Part shown: piece after piece, positions 34,469 to 44,450 of the stretch
Layout of the letters: the number at the start of each line of letters is the position of its first letter
How positions within the stretch are numbered: the stretch's first letter is position 1
Assembly (NCBI GenBank): GCA_016218155.1
Contig: JACREQ010000032.1
Location: 1 to 64,000 of the forward strand
Direction: 5' to 3'
Length of the DNA stretch: 64,000 bases
DNA from: Bacteroidia bacterium
GTDB lineage: Bacteria > Bacteroidota > Bacteroidia > Bacteroidales > GWA2-32-17
Notes under the pieces: generated by a model
Told to the model about the DNA's origin: nothing
What the model saw: only the letters and a program-made list of their open reading frames with translations
The model's database searches: none
Translations under genes and position numbers: made by a program

Positions 34469-36757
34469 ATGAAATATTATTATTTACATATCGCTTCAAT
34501 TATACTAATATTATTAGTTTCTATTAGTATTAATTCATATTCTCAAAGTACTTTAAAGCAAAGCAAAGCAATTACAAATAATAATATTGATAAATATAAA
34601 ATTCTTTGCGGCACATCACTTTCATTGCCAATAACCGGAACTATGCCATTAGGAGTAGGTGCCATTGTTAAATTTAAGTGGATAAAAAGTTTAGATACTT
34701 TATCAAATATCTGGAATGTAATATCATTAACAGATACTTTTCCGCAGTATCAACCACCAAATCCAGGTGCTACGCAAAATTTTTATAAAAGAATTGTAAT
34801 TTCCGATGGGTTTACCGATACAAGTAATGTGTGTGTTGTTAAAGTTATTCCTGGATCAACAAATTTTTCTGCAAATATAGTTAATCCACCTACTCAGAGT
34901 ATTCACATAGGTATTATTCCATCGCAATTTAATGGGACACTAATTACCGGCGGAACTTTAACAGATACAATAAAATTTTTATGGTTAAAATCGCAAAATC
35001 CAAATTTTACTGTAACATTTCCGGCAACTGAAGGTACATATTTAAATCAGAATTTAATTTTTTCTGAAGGTGCCGACACTACTTTTTATTATGACAGATT
35101 CGCATACATACTTCTTCCTTCTTCTGAACTGGCTTGTGTTTCATATAGTAATCCGGTAAAAGTTCTTTTACTTGACAGTAATGTTATTGTTAGTCCTGAT
35201 ACTATAATCTGTAGTGGTATGGGCTCTTCTATAAATGGTAATTCTGAGATTAATTATACATACCAATGGCAATTTTTTAATGGTACAATATGGGAAGATA
35301 TATCAGGTGCTACAAATGCAAATTATAATCCTTTAAATATTCTTACTACAAAAAAATTCAGAAGAATAGTAATTGTAAATGGATTAAATGTAATAATAAG
35401 TAATGTGATTACTATTCATGTTACTCCTCCAATACAAAATAACATTATATACACTACAACACTTAGCACTACGGGTATCTCAGTGAATTATGGTACAACA
35501 ACAAATATTGGCAATACAAATTCACCAACAGGAGGAAATGGTACATATGAATTTTTGTGGCGATATAGTAATGATAATATAACATTTTCAACTGCAACAA
35601 TGCCAAATACTTTTTATTGGTATATTTCATACGCAGCATATGATACTTTGTATTATAAAAGAATTGTAAATTCCGGTTTTTGTACGAGCGTTAGTAATAC
35701 ATTGGCAGTATATCCGATTTATCCGGCAAATACTATTTCAATTGCAAATAGTACTGCTTGTAATGGCACTGCTTTGGATACTATTAAAGGTACTAGCGGA
35801 ACACCACCTGTAGGGGCTACTTTTACCTGGGAAATGAAATCAGGTACTTCAACTGTTTGGCAGGTTATTCCAGGTGTTACCAGTGAGAATTATGTTCCAA
35901 CAGGTATTACAGATTCTGCATCCTTTAGAAGAATAATACATTTAGTTTCTAATTCTTATCCAAGTAATATTGTAACAATTTACTCAATATCTTTTACTCT
36001 TTCAGCTACAAGTCCAATAATTGTTTGTGGAAATAATGCTATTATGGATGCAACTCCTGTAACTACTGGTAATGGCTGGTGGACAGCACCAGCATTAGTG
36101 AGTTTTGTAACATCAAATGTCCTATATAATTCTGAAATCTCTGTTCCTTCTTTTTCTACTAATTCTTTTTCGTATTCACTTTATTGGCATGCACAAAACT
36201 TAATTTGTGAAGATAGTGTTCATGTATCGGTAATTTTTTATCATGCAATAAGTCCACCAAACGCTGGAATTGATATTTCTTTAGTAAATGAAAACTCTAC
36301 TCCTTTAAGTGCAACACCTCCTCCTTATGGAACAGGATATTGGTCGGTTGTTATGGGAAGTGCTAGTTTTGTGTATTCTAATGATGCTCATACGGTAGCA
36401 AGTGCTATATCTACCGGGGAAAATATTTTCAAATGGACTGTCTCAAATGGACCATGTGGGCCTTTATCAGATGAGGTTAAAATTACTGTAACAAATTCCA
36501 AAATTCCTGAAGGTTTTTCGCCTAATGGTGATGGTGTGAACGATTATTTTGAAGTTACCGGAATTGAGAATTATCCGGGTTCTGAATTAGTCGTTTTTAA
36601 CAGATGGGGAACAGAGGTTTTTAGAATGAGACCATATGATAACAAATGGGATGGCAAAACTTCCGGTGGTATTATTTTGCCAGAAGATACATATTTCTAT
36701 ATTCTGAAATATGATAACTCAGAAACCAAAAAGGGATACATAATAATAAAACGGTAA
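34469..36757 (+). CDS. Surface protein with T9SS type B (gliding-motility-associated, CHU_C) C-terminus
   Basis: 762 residues: signal peptide (about 1-25, INSYSQ), five to six Ig-like beta domains with recurrent WKxxSG-type strands and paired Cys residues, and a C-terminal type B domain (about 675-762). Hallmarks of the latter are IPEGFSPNGDGVNDYFEV, LVVFNRWGTEVF and WDGKTSGG, ending in KKGYIIIKR. Type B cargo is usually secreted with the help of an SprF/PorP partner, which is encoded 4 bp downstream. This is a compact adhesin compared with the giant SprB. Confidence 0.9.
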   Translation: MKYYYLHIASIILILLVSISINSYSQSTLKQSKAITNNNIDKYKILCGTSLSLPITGTMPLGVGAIVKFKWIKSLDTLSNIWNVISLTDTFPQYQPPNPGATQNFYKRIVISDGFTDTSNVCVVKVIPGSTNFSANIVNPPTQSIHIGIIPSQFNGTLITGGTLTDTIKFLWLKSQNPNFTVTFPATEGTYLNQNLIFSEGADTTFYYDRFAYILLPSSELACVSYSNPVKVLLLDSNVIVSPDTIICSGMGSSINGNSEINYTYQWQFFNGTIWEDISGATNANYNPLNILTTKKFRRIVIVNGLNVIISNVITIHVTPPIQNNIIYTTTLSTTGISVNYGTTTNIGNTNSPTGGNGTYEFLWRYSNDNITFSTATMPNTFYWYISYAAYDTLYYKRIVNSGFCTSVSNTLAVYPIYPANTISIANSTACNGTALDTIKGTSGTPPVGATFTWEMKSGTSTVWQVIPGVTSENYVPTGITDSASFRRIIHLVSNSYPSNIVTIYSISFTLSATSPIIVCGNNAIMDATPVTTGNGWWTAPALVSFVTSNVLYNSEISVPSFSTNSFSYSLYWHAQNLICEDSVHVSVIFYHAISPPNAGIDISLVNENSTPLSATPPPYGTGYWSVVMGSASFVYSNDAHTVASAISTGENIFKWTVSNGPCGPLSDEVKITVTNSKIPEGFSPNGDGVNDYFEVTGIENYPGSELVVFNRWGTEVFRMRPYDNKWDGKTSGGIILPEDTYFYILKYDNSETKKGYIIIKR

Positions 36758-36761
36758 TGAA

Positions 36762-37682
36762 ATGAAAAAAATAATTCTTATTGTTACTGTTTTTTTGTTT
36801 ACTGGTAATTTATTTGCTCAGTACTATCATCACTTTAGTCAGTATATGTCAAACGGGCAGGCAATAAATCCAGCATATACAGGAAGTAGAGAAGTTTTAA
36901 GTACTTCTTTACTATACAGGGATCAATGGGTAGGTTTTAACGGAGCACCAAGAACAATGACATTTAGCGCACATACTCCTCTTAATCAAATGAGTTCTGC
37001 TGTTGGTTTACAACTGTTCTCTGATAGAATCGGAGTATCTAAACATAATGGTATTTTTATCAGCTATGCATATCGTATTCGTTTTAAGAAAAATCATCGA
37101 ACTTTAGCTTTTGGACTAGGTGGTGGTTTAAATATGTTTCGTTCAAACTTAAATTCGGTATTAACAAATACCACTGGTGATGCAAGTTTTGAAGGTCAGT
37201 ATTTAAAGAGCAATCGACCGGATTTTAGCTTAGGCACATATTATTATTCGAATAGATTATATGTAGGTTTATCAGTACCTTCAATTTTACATTATGGTTA
37301 TGATGTTTTTGGAAAAACTCCTGATTCATTAAAAGCAAATGCAAGAAATGTTTTTTTTACAGCAGGTTATGTCTTTAAATTAAATAAGGATATTAAGTTT
37401 ATTCCATCTTGTTTAATAAAGTCATATCCAGGCTTACAAACTCAAATGGATTTAAATTTAGGTTTAAGTATATATGATGCTTTAGGAATGTCAGTGTCTT
37501 TGAGATTTGGTGATGCAATGATATGGATAATTGATTATAAAATAAACAATCAGTTTAAAATTGGTTATTCTCACGATTTTTCAACTTCTATGCTTAACCG
37601 GTATGCTCATGGCACAAATGAGTTTATGTTAAGGTATGAGTTCGCATATAAAACTAATGCCGAATCAATAAAATTATTTTGA
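36762..37682 (+). CDS. PorP/SprF-family type IX secretion outer-membrane protein
   Basis: 306 residues with a signal peptide (about 1-19, TGNLFAQ). The family N-terminus is clear: YYHHFSQYMSNGQAINPAYTG, then LLYRDQWVGFNGAPRTMTFS. The remainder is amphipathic strands of a barrel. SprF-like proteins work with a particular type B cargo, here the gene 4 bp upstream, in outer-membrane transfer or attachment. The ATG lies in the sequence TAATGAAATGA after the cargo stop, so translation is probably coupled. Confidence 0.92.
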   Translation: MKKIILIVTVFLFTGNLFAQYYHHFSQYMSNGQAINPAYTGSREVLSTSLLYRDQWVGFNGAPRTMTFSAHTPLNQMSSAVGLQLFSDRIGVSKHNGIFISYAYRIRFKKNHRTLAFGLGGGLNMFRSNLNSVLTNTTGDASFEGQYLKSNRPDFSLGTYYYSNRLYVGLSVPSILHYGYDVFGKTPDSLKANARNVFFTAGYVFKLNKDIKFIPSCLIKSYPGLQTQMDLNLGLSIYDALGMSVSLRFGDAMIWIIDYKINNQFKIGYSHDFSTSMLNRYAHGTNEFMLRYEFAYKTNAESIKLF

Positions 37683-37687
37683 TTTAC

Positions 37688-39085
37688 ATGAGCTTTAAAT
37701 ATTCCATATCATTGTTTATTGTTGTATTGCTAAGTATAAACGCATTAGCACAGTCATTTATAGAAATTAAGAATATAAGACAGAGCACCCGTGATTATAG
37801 TGAATTAGGTGCGTCATATTTTGGAAATGGATTTTTTTATTGTTCAAATTCAAGAGAGAATATAATTATTAGCAAACAAGGTGCAGATAATTTGTCTTTC
37901 TATAATGTTTATTTTTCACCGTTAAATAAATTTGCCCAGAAAGAAGAGGCTGAAGCATTATTGCAAATTATAAATACTGACTATAATGATGGTCCTCTTT
38001 CAACAAATGGTAAAATACTAGTTTTCTCAAAAAACTATGAACCAAAGAAAAATGCAAGAAAAGAAAAAACTAATGTAGGGCTTTTTATTTGTAGTAAAGT
38101 GAGTGATATCTGGCAAAGCCCAATTCCATTTCCGTATAATGATGAAAAATATAATTTTGGTCATCCTTCTATAAATGATGAGGGAAATACTTTGTATTTT
38201 ACCTCTGATAAACCTGGTGGCTTCGGAAAATATGATATTTATGTTTCGTATTTAAGAAATGGTAGTTGGACAAGTCCGAAAAATCTTGGAAAAGAAATAA
38301 ACAGTACAGCAAGTGAGTTATTTCCTTTTGTTTTTCAGAATTCCAGGCTATATTTTTCAAATAATTATGATAGTATTTATAATTACGATATATTTTATTC
38401 AGATTTTCAGGATGGAATCTGGTCAAAGCCTGTTCGACTAAATGAACCGATAAACACAAAGTATAACGATTTTGGTTTTATTTGTGATAACACAACGGAG
38501 AATGGTTTTTTTACATCTGACAGAAATGGGAATGATGATATTTATAAATTTTATTCTACACTTCCCGCATTTGAAAATTGTGATACATTAGTTGAAAGAA
38601 ATTATTGTTATCATTTTGTTGAAGGAAAAACAGTTGATTTGGATACAATTCCGGTTGTTTATGAATGGGATTTTGGCGATAGCACTAAAGAAAAAACTTT
38701 TGAAGCCGATCATTGTTTTCCGGGACCAGGTGCATATAATGTTTCGTTAAATATGATAGATACTTTAACAGGCGATGTCTATAAAATGATAGCTTCTTAC
38801 TTGTTATCTGTAGAAGATCCAGCAGGACCATATATAATTTGTAACGATAAAGTAAAGGTTGGTGAAATAGTTGAATTTGACGGAAGTCAGTCAAATATGC
38901 CTGATAAAAAAATAGACCAGTTTATTTGGTCGTTTTCTGATAATAAAAAATTTGTTGGTCAAAAAATTAGCAGAACATTCGATAAACCCGGTACTTATCA
39001 GTTAAATTTAGGTGTAACATTTGACAAGGATAAATCCGGAACATTTCAAAAACAATGTGTGTTTAAAGAGATAATAGTTGAGTAA
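37688..39085 (+). CDS. PD40-propeller and PKD-domain exported protein of the T9SS module
   Basis: 465 residues from ATG 37688, 5 bp after the SprF-like stop; an in-frame TTG at 37679 is less likely. Signal peptide (about 1-21, INALAQ); WD40-like (PD40) propeller blades with FTSDKPGGFGKYDIYVS and FTSDRNGNDDIYKFYS; then two PKD-like domains (YEWDFGDSTKEKTF near 330 and FIWSFSD near 415). In related loci the third gene often ends in an OmpA peptidoglycan-binding domain; none is present here. Probably a periplasmic or surface partner of the adhesin. Confidence 0.82.
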   Translation: MSFKYSISLFIVVLLSINALAQSFIEIKNIRQSTRDYSELGASYFGNGFFYCSNSRENIIISKQGADNLSFYNVYFSPLNKFAQKEEAEALLQIINTDYNDGPLSTNGKILVFSKNYEPKKNARKEKTNVGLFICSKVSDIWQSPIPFPYNDEKYNFGHPSINDEGNTLYFTSDKPGGFGKYDIYVSYLRNGSWTSPKNLGKEINSTASELFPFVFQNSRLYFSNNYDSIYNYDIFYSDFQDGIWSKPVRLNEPINTKYNDFGFICDNTTENGFFTSDRNGNDDIYKFYSTLPAFENCDTLVERNYCYHFVEGKTVDLDTIPVVYEWDFGDSTKEKTFEADHCFPGPGAYNVSLNMIDTLTGDVYKMIASYLLSVEDPAGPYIICNDKVKVGEIVEFDGSQSNMPDKKIDQFIWSFSDNKKFVGQKISRTFDKPGTYQLNLGVTFDKDKSGTFQKQCVFKEIIVE

Positions 39086-39090
39086 TTATC

Positions 39091-39651
39091 TTATTCGCCC
39101 CATTTATATGTATTGTCAGTGTAACCTAATCTGCTTAAAATTCTCTCGGTAATAGTATTTACAAGTTCATTAACCGACTTAGGTTTACTGTAAAAAGAAG
39201 GTGATGCTGGAATAATTTCGGCACCTGCAAGAAGAACTGTTTCCAAATTTCTTATATGAATAAGATTATACGGACTTTCTCGTGGTACTATTATTAATTG
39301 TCTTTTTTCTTTTAACATTACATCTGCAGCACGAATAATTAAATTATCTGAAGTTCCTGATGCTATTCTGCCTATTGTTCCCATTGAGCAGGGTACTATA
39401 ATCATTGAATTATATCCTGCAGAACCACTTGCTACAGCTGAAAAAAAATCGTTTGCCGGAAATATTTTAATTTTGCTTTCGTCTAATTCTTGGTTATCAA
39501 GTTCAAAGTTCCAAACTTTTTTTCCGTTATCTGAAAAAATAACTGCGATTTCTGGTTGTAATGGTAATAATAATAATTTGTCTAGCAATTGCTTTGCATA
39601 AACAGAGCCACTTGCACCTGTAATAGCTATTATTATTTTATTTGCTTTCAA
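39091..39651 (-). CDS. ubiX: UbiX-family flavin prenyltransferase
   Basis: 186 residues. The start is TTG 39651: an in-frame stop lies at 39700-39702 and no ATG, GTG or TTG occurs between, while the protein begins right at strand 1. The FMN-binding ITGASGSVYAKQLL is at about 10-23; PCSMGTIGRIASG near 90 and the conserved PRESPYNLIHIRN near 125 are typical. UbiX attaches a dimethylallyl group to FMN, making the prenyl-FMN cofactor for UbiD decarboxylases. No ubiD is in the window. It converges with the T9SS module after 5 bp. Confidence 0.9.
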   Translation of the reverse strand: MKANKIIIAITGASGSVYAKQLLDKLLLLPLQPEIAVIFSDNGKKVWNFELDNQELDESKIKIFPANDFFSAVASGSAGYNSMIIVPCSMGTIGRIASGTSDNLIIRAADVMLKEKRQLIIVPRESPYNLIHIRNLETVLLAGAEIIPASPSFYSKPKSVNELVNTITERILSRLGYTDNTYKWGE

Positions 39652-39662
39652 AATTATAATTA

Positions 39663-40274
39663 TTAAAAATGCAAAAACATTCCAAATGATAACAAATTGT
39701 TATACTGTCCTCTGTTAAAATACCAGGTCTGATTTCCGGGATGATTTCTAATTGCTAACATTGAGTAAGAATATCTGAAATCAATATGAAATTTATCGAA
39801 TGGGTAATAGCAGAAACCAAAAACAAATGGCACATCAAATTTTTTAAACTGAGGAGTTGGTTCCATAAAGCCATTACCATCTGTATCTTCACGGGCTCTG
39901 AATAAATATGAAAAACCTGCACCTAATTCAAGCATAAATTTCTTTTTCATATAGAAGTTAAACATAAACGGAACTTCTACATAGTTTAATCTGAGTTTAT
40001 AGTACCTGTTGTTTTGTGGATTAATACTGTCAATATGATTTACCGAACTACCCTTTTGAATATATTTCATTTCAATGGTAATACCTGTTTTTTTATTGAA
40101 CTTATTTACAACAAAAACACCTGCCTGAGCTCCACCTTTGTAATAACCTTCTAATCTGTCGCCATCAACTTGTGAAGCAACAGCACCTAATAACAAACCA
40201 CCTTTAAATCCTTCCTGTGCAAAAAGTAAATTAGTAGCAAGTACTAATACCAGAATATAAAGGGTTAGTCTCAT
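39663..40274 (-). CDS. PorT-like outer-membrane barrel protein
   Basis: 203 residues from ATG 40274; the longer frame uses a TTG at 40289 and overlaps serS. Signal peptide (about 1-19, ATNLLFAQ) is followed by barrel strands typical of the Bacteroidetes outer-membrane beta-barrel family (GGLLGAVASQVDGD, LNYVEVPFMFNFYMKKKFMLELGAGFSYLF) and a final aromatic strand ending FGMFLHF. It lies between serS and ubiX on the same strand. The role is unknown. Confidence 0.8.
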   Translation of the reverse strand: MRLTLYILVLVLATNLLFAQEGFKGGLLLGAVASQVDGDRLEGYYKGGAQAGVFVVNKFNKKTGITIEMKYIQKGSSVNHIDSINPQNNRYYKLRLNYVEVPFMFNFYMKKKFMLELGAGFSYLFRAREDTDGNGFMEPTPQFKKFDVPFVFGFCYYPFDKFHIDFRYSYSMLAIRNHPGNQTWYFNRGQYNNLLSFGMFLHF

Positions 40275-40281
40275 TTTGTAA

Positions 40282-41556
40282 CTAGTCAATAAATTTAAAG
40301 CCAGTGTATGATGTTAAAATCTCAGGAACTTTTATTCCTTCTGGAGTTTGGTTATTTTCTAATAATGCTGCAACAATTCTTGGTAATGCCAAGGCACTTC
40401 CATTTAAGGTATGAGCAAGTTGGTTCTTTTTAGTAGCTTCGTCTTTGTATCTTAATTTTAACCGATTAGCCTGAAATGATTCGAAATTTGAAACAGAGCT
40501 AACTTCTAACCAACGTTTTTGTGCTTCGCTATAAACTTCAAAATCATAAGTTAAGGCAGAGGTGAAACTCATATCGCCACCGCAAAGCTTCAATATTCTG
40601 TATGGTAATTCAAGTTTTAACAATAAATTCTCAACATGACTAACCATTTTCTCCAGTTGGTCATAAGAGTCTTTTGGATTAGCTACAACAACAATTTCTA
40701 CTTTGTCAAACTGATGTAAACGGTTTAATCCTCTTACTTCTTTTCCATAAGAACCAGCTTCACGTCTGAAACATGGAGAGTAAGCAGTATATTTTACAGG
40801 AAATTCTGATTCATTTAAAACTACATCGCGAAAAATATTTGTAACCGGAACTTCTGCTGTTGGAATTAAAAATAAATTATCTGTTGCATCGTGATACATT
40901 TGTCCCTCTTTATCTGGTAACTGTCCTGTGCCAAATCCCGAATCTTCATTTACCATGTAAGGAGGAATTACTTCACGGAAACCTGCATTTGTAGCTTCAT
41001 CCAAAAAGAAACTTATAAGTGAACGTTGAAATTTTGCTCCTTTTCCTTTATAAACTGGGAAACCAGCTCCAGTAATTTTATTTCCAAGGTCAAAATCAAT
41101 GATGTCATATTTTTTTGCAAGATCCCAATGAGGAACCATTTTGTCATCCTCTTTAATTGCAGGTCCGCCAGATCTTACTATCTCGTTATCTTCTGGAGTT
41201 TTTCCGACTGGTACTGATGAATGAGGAAGATTTGGTAATGTTACCAAAACGTCATGAAGTTGCTTTTCGGTATCGGCCAATTTTTGACCAAGTATGCTGA
41301 TTTCTTCTTTTAAACTAACAGTAACTTGTTTAGCTTTTTCGGCATCTTCTTTTTGTCCCGATTTCATAAGCTGACCAATTTGCTGAGAGACTTTATTAAG
41401 TTCAGCAAGTTTGTTATCAGATTGATTTTGAAAACTTCTGCGTTGGTTATCGAATTCAATAATTTTTTCTACTGTTTCGCTTACGTTTTTATTTTTGACT
41501 GCAAGACGTTCAATAACAAACTCTTTATTTTCCTGGATAAGCTTTAATGTCAACAT
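40282..41556 (-). CDS. serS: Serine--tRNA ligase
   Basis: 424 residues. The N-terminal coiled-coil arm (about 1-105), which grips the long variable arm of tRNA-Ser, precedes a class II catalytic core: motif 1 area, motif 2 FRREAGSYGKEVRGLNRLHQF near 265-285 and motif 3 GSALALPRIVAALLEN near 395. The TAEVPV serine-binding segment is present near 232. Length and order are normal. It lies just downstream of the rpmA terminator and has its own start. Confidence 0.96.
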   Translation of the reverse strand: MLTLKLIQENKEFVIERLAVKNKNVSETVEKIIEFDNQRRSFQNQSDNKLAELNKVSQQIGQLMKSGQKEDAEKAKQVTVSLKEEISILGQKLADTEKQLHDVLVTLPNLPHSSVPVGKTPEDNEIVRSGGPAIKEDDKMVPHWDLAKKYDIIDFDLGNKITGAGFPVYKGKGAKFQRSLISFFLDEATNAGFREVIPPYMVNEDSGFGTGQLPDKEGQMYHDATDNLFLIPTAEVPVTNIFRDVVLNESEFPVKYTAYSPCFRREAGSYGKEVRGLNRLHQFDKVEIVVVANPKDSYDQLEKMVSHVENLLLKLELPYRILKLCGGDMSFTSALTYDFEVYSEAQKRWLEVSSVSNFESFQANRLKLRYKDEATKKNQLAHTLNGSALALPRIVAALLENNQTPEGIKVPEILTSYTGFKFID

Positions 41557-41572
41557 AATTTTATCTTTTTAC

Positions 41573-41611
41573 AAAAAAAACTCCCGATTTTTGACAAGCA
41601 AAAACCGGGAG
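41573..41611 (-). terminator. Intrinsic terminator of the rplU-rpmA operon
   Basis: On the minus strand CTCCCGGTTTTTG pairs with CAAAAATCGGGAG (one G-T step) around a 5-base loop and is followed by eight T residues (41573-41580). Confidence 0.88.
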
Positions 41612-41634
41612 AAAATATGAATTAAAAAAAATAT

Positions 41635-41898
41635 CTATTCTGCCGGAAGAGCTTCAACAGAAACGTATGATTTTTCGTTTCTTTTTCTTTTGAAAACTAC
41701 TCTGCCATCTGTAAGTGCAAAAAGAGTATGATCTCTACCCATGCCTACATTTTCGCCTGCATTATGAACTGTACCTCTTTGGCGAACGATAATATTTCCT
41801 GCAACTGCAAGTTGTCCACCGTATATTTTTACACCAAGTCTTTTGCTATGCGATTCACGACCGTTATGCGAACTACCCGCACCTTTTTTATGTGCCAT
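41635..41898 (-). CDS. rpmA: 50S ribosomal protein L27
   Basis: 87 residues. The N-terminus [22 protein letters not shown] and the core [23 protein letters not shown] are diagnostic. No N-terminal extension needing proteolytic removal is present, unlike in Firmicutes. It follows rplU by 18 bp, the usual L21-L27 operon. Confidence 0.97.
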   Translation of the reverse strand: MAHKKGAGSSHNGRESHSKRLGVKIYGGQLAVAGNIIVRQRGTVHNAGENVGMGRDHTLFALTDGRVVFKRKRNEKSYVSVEALPAE

Positions 41899-41916
41899 AT
41901 TCGGAAATTTTTATTG

Positions 41917-42228
41917 TTAAACTTTAATATTTTCAATTTCTACCTGTGTAAGATACTGGCGATGACCGTTCATCTTCTGGTATCCTTTACGTCTTTTTTT
42001 CTTGAAAACTAGAACTTTATCACCTTTTAAGTGAGAAAGAACTTTAGCAGAAACTGAAGCACCTTTTACTGTAGGAGCGCCAACTTTTACTTTACCGTTA
42101 TCATCAAGAAGAAGAACTTTTTCGAACTCCAAAGAGCTACCTTCTGTGGCATCTAGGCGGTGAACGTACAATTTCTTGCCTTTCTCCACTTTAAACTGTT
42201 GCCCTGCAATGTCAACTATAGCGTACAT
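41917..42228 (-). CDS. rplU: 50S ribosomal protein L21
   Basis: 103 residues. [17 protein letters not shown] at the start and [20 protein letters not shown] near the C-terminus are the family signatures. It is first in the rplU-rpmA operon, with a -7 promoter box 32 bp upstream of its start. Confidence 0.97.
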   Translation of the reverse strand: MYAIVDIAGQQFKVEKGKKLYVHRLDATEGSSLEFEKVLLLDDNGKVKVGAPTVKGASVSAKVLSHLKGDKVLVFKKKRRKGYQKMNGHRQYLTQVEIENIKV

Positions 42229-42259
42229 TTTGTAATAAATTAATTTTTTCTTGGGAGTG

Positions 42260-42267
42260 CAAAGGTA
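42260..42267 (-). promoter_or_regulatory. rplU -7 promoter element
   Basis: On the minus strand TACCTTTG matches TAnnTTTG exactly. The -33 position is only T-rich. The leader would be about 25 bases. Confidence 0.55.
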
Positions 42268-42448
42268 TAAAAATTATTTAAAAGAAATACTATTGCTATA
42301 TTTTTTTATTCTCAATTTCAAAACAATTGATTAAAAAGATAAATAAAGGTATGGAAATGCTAATAAGTTTAAGTTTTATTTAAAAATTTCGTTAAAAACT
42401 CGGTTAATAATCATTTAATTATTTGGAGGAAAAAATCGGACAAAACAT

Positions 42449-42456
42449 TATATTTG
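42449..42456 (+). promoter_or_regulatory. Putative promoter of the nuclease-domain gene
   Basis: TATATTTG fits the -7 box, with TTTG at 42422-42425, a 23-bp spacer (longer than usual). The leader to ATG 42500 would be about 37 bases. Confidence 0.45.
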
Positions 42457-42499
42457 TTAATTCGTGAGGATTTATAAGGTATAAGGATAAAAAACATAT

Positions 42500-43129
42500 A
42501 TGGAGAAAGTTAGACTATCAGTTTTAGGATTATCATATAGTGAAACACAATCAGGAGCTTATGCGCTGGTACTTGCTGAAGAAGATGGAGACAGAAGAAT
42601 CCCAATTATTATTGGAGCTTTTGAAGCACAAGCAATAGCAATTGAACTTGAGGGATTAAAGCCACCCCGTCCACTTACACATGACTTGTTTTTACAATTT
42701 GCTGTATCATACCATATAGATTTATTAGAAGTAAATATTTTTAAATTAGAAGAAGGAGTGTTTTTTTCTAATCTGGTGTTTAATCATCAAAAAGAAAATG
42801 TTATAGTTGATTCCCGTACATCTGATGCAGTTGCTCTTGCACTCAGATTTAAATGTCCGATATATACCACTAAAGAAGTTATTGAAAAAGCAGGAATTAT
42901 AATTGAATTTGGCAAAGACAAAGAAAAGGAACAGTCAAAAGAAATAAATGTTTTTGACGAAGATGATAGCAGTTCAAAAAGCGGATCAAAAAAATCTTCA
43001 AAACAACAGTCTTTCTCAAAGTTTGAATTAAAAGATCTGGACTTAATGCTTAAAGAAGCAATTCGGGATGAAGATTACGAAAAAGCATCTCGAATTAGAG
43101 ACGAAATAAAGCGCAGGAATCAAGATTGA
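42500..43129 (+). CDS. Bifunctional-nuclease-domain protein with UVR motif
   Basis: 209 residues. The N-terminal BFN/DUF151 domain (about 1-135) has the family signature GAYALVLAEEDGDRRIPIIIGAFEAQAIAIELE and DSRTSDAVALALRFKCPIY. A Ser/Lys-rich linker (about 150-175) leads to a UvrB/UvrC motif (KEAIRDEDYEKASRIRDEIKRR). This architecture is common in Bacteroidetes and Actinobacteria. Plant homologues have nuclease activity; the bacterial role is uncertain. It is probably the first gene of a run with the transporter, thyA and ogt. Confidence 0.9.
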   Translation: MEKVRLSVLGLSYSETQSGAYALVLAEEDGDRRIPIIIGAFEAQAIAIELEGLKPPRPLTHDLFLQFAVSYHIDLLEVNIFKLEEGVFFSNLVFNHQKENVIVDSRTSDAVALALRFKCPIYTTKEVIEKAGIIIEFGKDKEKEQSKEINVFDEDDSSSKSGSKKSSKQQSFSKFELKDLDLMLKEAIRDEDYEKASRIRDEIKRRNQD

Positions 43130-43162
43130 TTTTCATTATTTTCAAGCAAAAAATTAAATATT

Positions 43163-44425
43163 ATGGGTATTAAGCTACGTCTTACATTGATGAATTTTCT
43201 CCAGTTTTTTATATGGGGATCATGGTTAATTACAATAGCAAATTATTGGTTTGGTACGAAAGGCTGGGGACCTGATGGTTTCGGAATGATATTTATGACC
43301 CTTGGAATCGCATCTATTATAATGCCTACATTAATCGGGATTTTAGCTGACAGGTGGGTTAATGCAGAAAAAGTATATGGATTAATTCATATTCTTAGTG
43401 GTATTGCTGTTTTTTGTCTTTCTATGGCAAATTCCCCTTCCCAGTTTTTCTGGATAATGTTAGCGGCAATGCTTTTTTATATGCCAACAATAGCTCTTAC
43501 TAATTCAATTGCATATAATGCATTGAAAAAAAATGGTTATGATGTGGTTAAAGATTTTCCTTCAATAAGGGTTTGGGGTACTATAGGTTTTATTGCAGCA
43601 ATGTGGGTAACAAATCTTACTGGAAATAAAGCTACTGAAGTTCAGTTTTACATTTCAGCAGCAGCAGCACTTGTTTTAGGCATTTATTCTTTTACATTAC
43701 CAAAATGTCCGCCACAAAAACAAAGTGCAGAAAAACAATCATTTGTTAAACTTTGGGGTTTAGATGCATTTAAATTATTTGCAAACTATAAAATGTTTCT
43801 ATTCTTTGTTTTCTCAATGTTTTTGGGTGCCGCATTACAGCTTACGAATATGTACGGAGATGTGTTTTTAGATGAATTCAAGAATATTCCGGAATTTGCT
43901 TCGTCATTTGTTGTTAAATATTCAACAATAATAATGTCTATTTCTCAAATTTCAGAAACATTATTTATCCTTGCAATTCCTTTTTTTCTTAGAAGATTTG
44001 GAATTAAAAAGGTAATGTTAATGAGTATGATAGCATGGTTTTTAAGATTTGGTTTATTCTCATTTGGAAACCCTGGCGATCTTTTGTGGATGATAATATT
44101 ATCAAATATTATTTATGGAATGGCGTTCGATTTCTTTAATATTTCAGGTTCTTTATTTGTTGAAACACAATGTAAGCCCGAAATCAGATCCAGTTCTCAG
44201 GGATTGTTTATGATGATGACAAATGGTTTGGGATCAATAATTGGATCATTGGTATCTGGTTTAATAATAAATTCCTTTTTTATGTCAGAATCGGGAGAAA
44301 AAGATTGGCATGGAATATGGCTCGCATTCGCAATTTATTCGCTAATTGTAGCGATATTATTTGCTGTATTTTTTAAACATAAACATGTGCCAGCTGATGT
44401 AAATGCTCAATCAATAAATCATTAA
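43163..44425 (+). CDS. MFS nucleoside transporter (NupG-like)
   Basis: 420 residues, 12 membrane helices. The N-terminus LRLTLMNFLQFFIWGSWLITIANYWF and the internal YGMAFDFFNISGSLFVE near 320-336 are typical of nucleoside:H+ symporters of the NHS family. It stands 33 bp after the nuclease-domain gene and 25 bp before thyA, which fits a nucleoside-salvage context. Substrate specificity cannot be told from sequence alone. Confidence 0.88.
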   Translation: MGIKLRLTLMNFLQFFIWGSWLITIANYWFGTKGWGPDGFGMIFMTLGIASIIMPTLIGILADRWVNAEKVYGLIHILSGIAVFCLSMANSPSQFFWIMLAAMLFYMPTIALTNSIAYNALKKNGYDVVKDFPSIRVWGTIGFIAAMWVTNLTGNKATEVQFYISAAAALVLGIYSFTLPKCPPQKQSAEKQSFVKLWGLDAFKLFANYKMFLFFVFSMFLGAALQLTNMYGDVFLDEFKNIPEFASSFVVKYSTIIMSISQISETLFILAIPFFLRRFGIKKVMLMSMIAWFLRFGLFSFGNPGDLLWMIILSNIIYGMAFDFFNISGSLFVETQCKPEIRSSSQGLFMMMTNGLGSIIGSLVSGLIINSFFMSESGEKDWHGIWLAFAIYSLIVAILFAVFFKHKHVPADVNAQSINH

Positions 44426-44450
44426 TTATAAACTCTGATAACACTAACAC

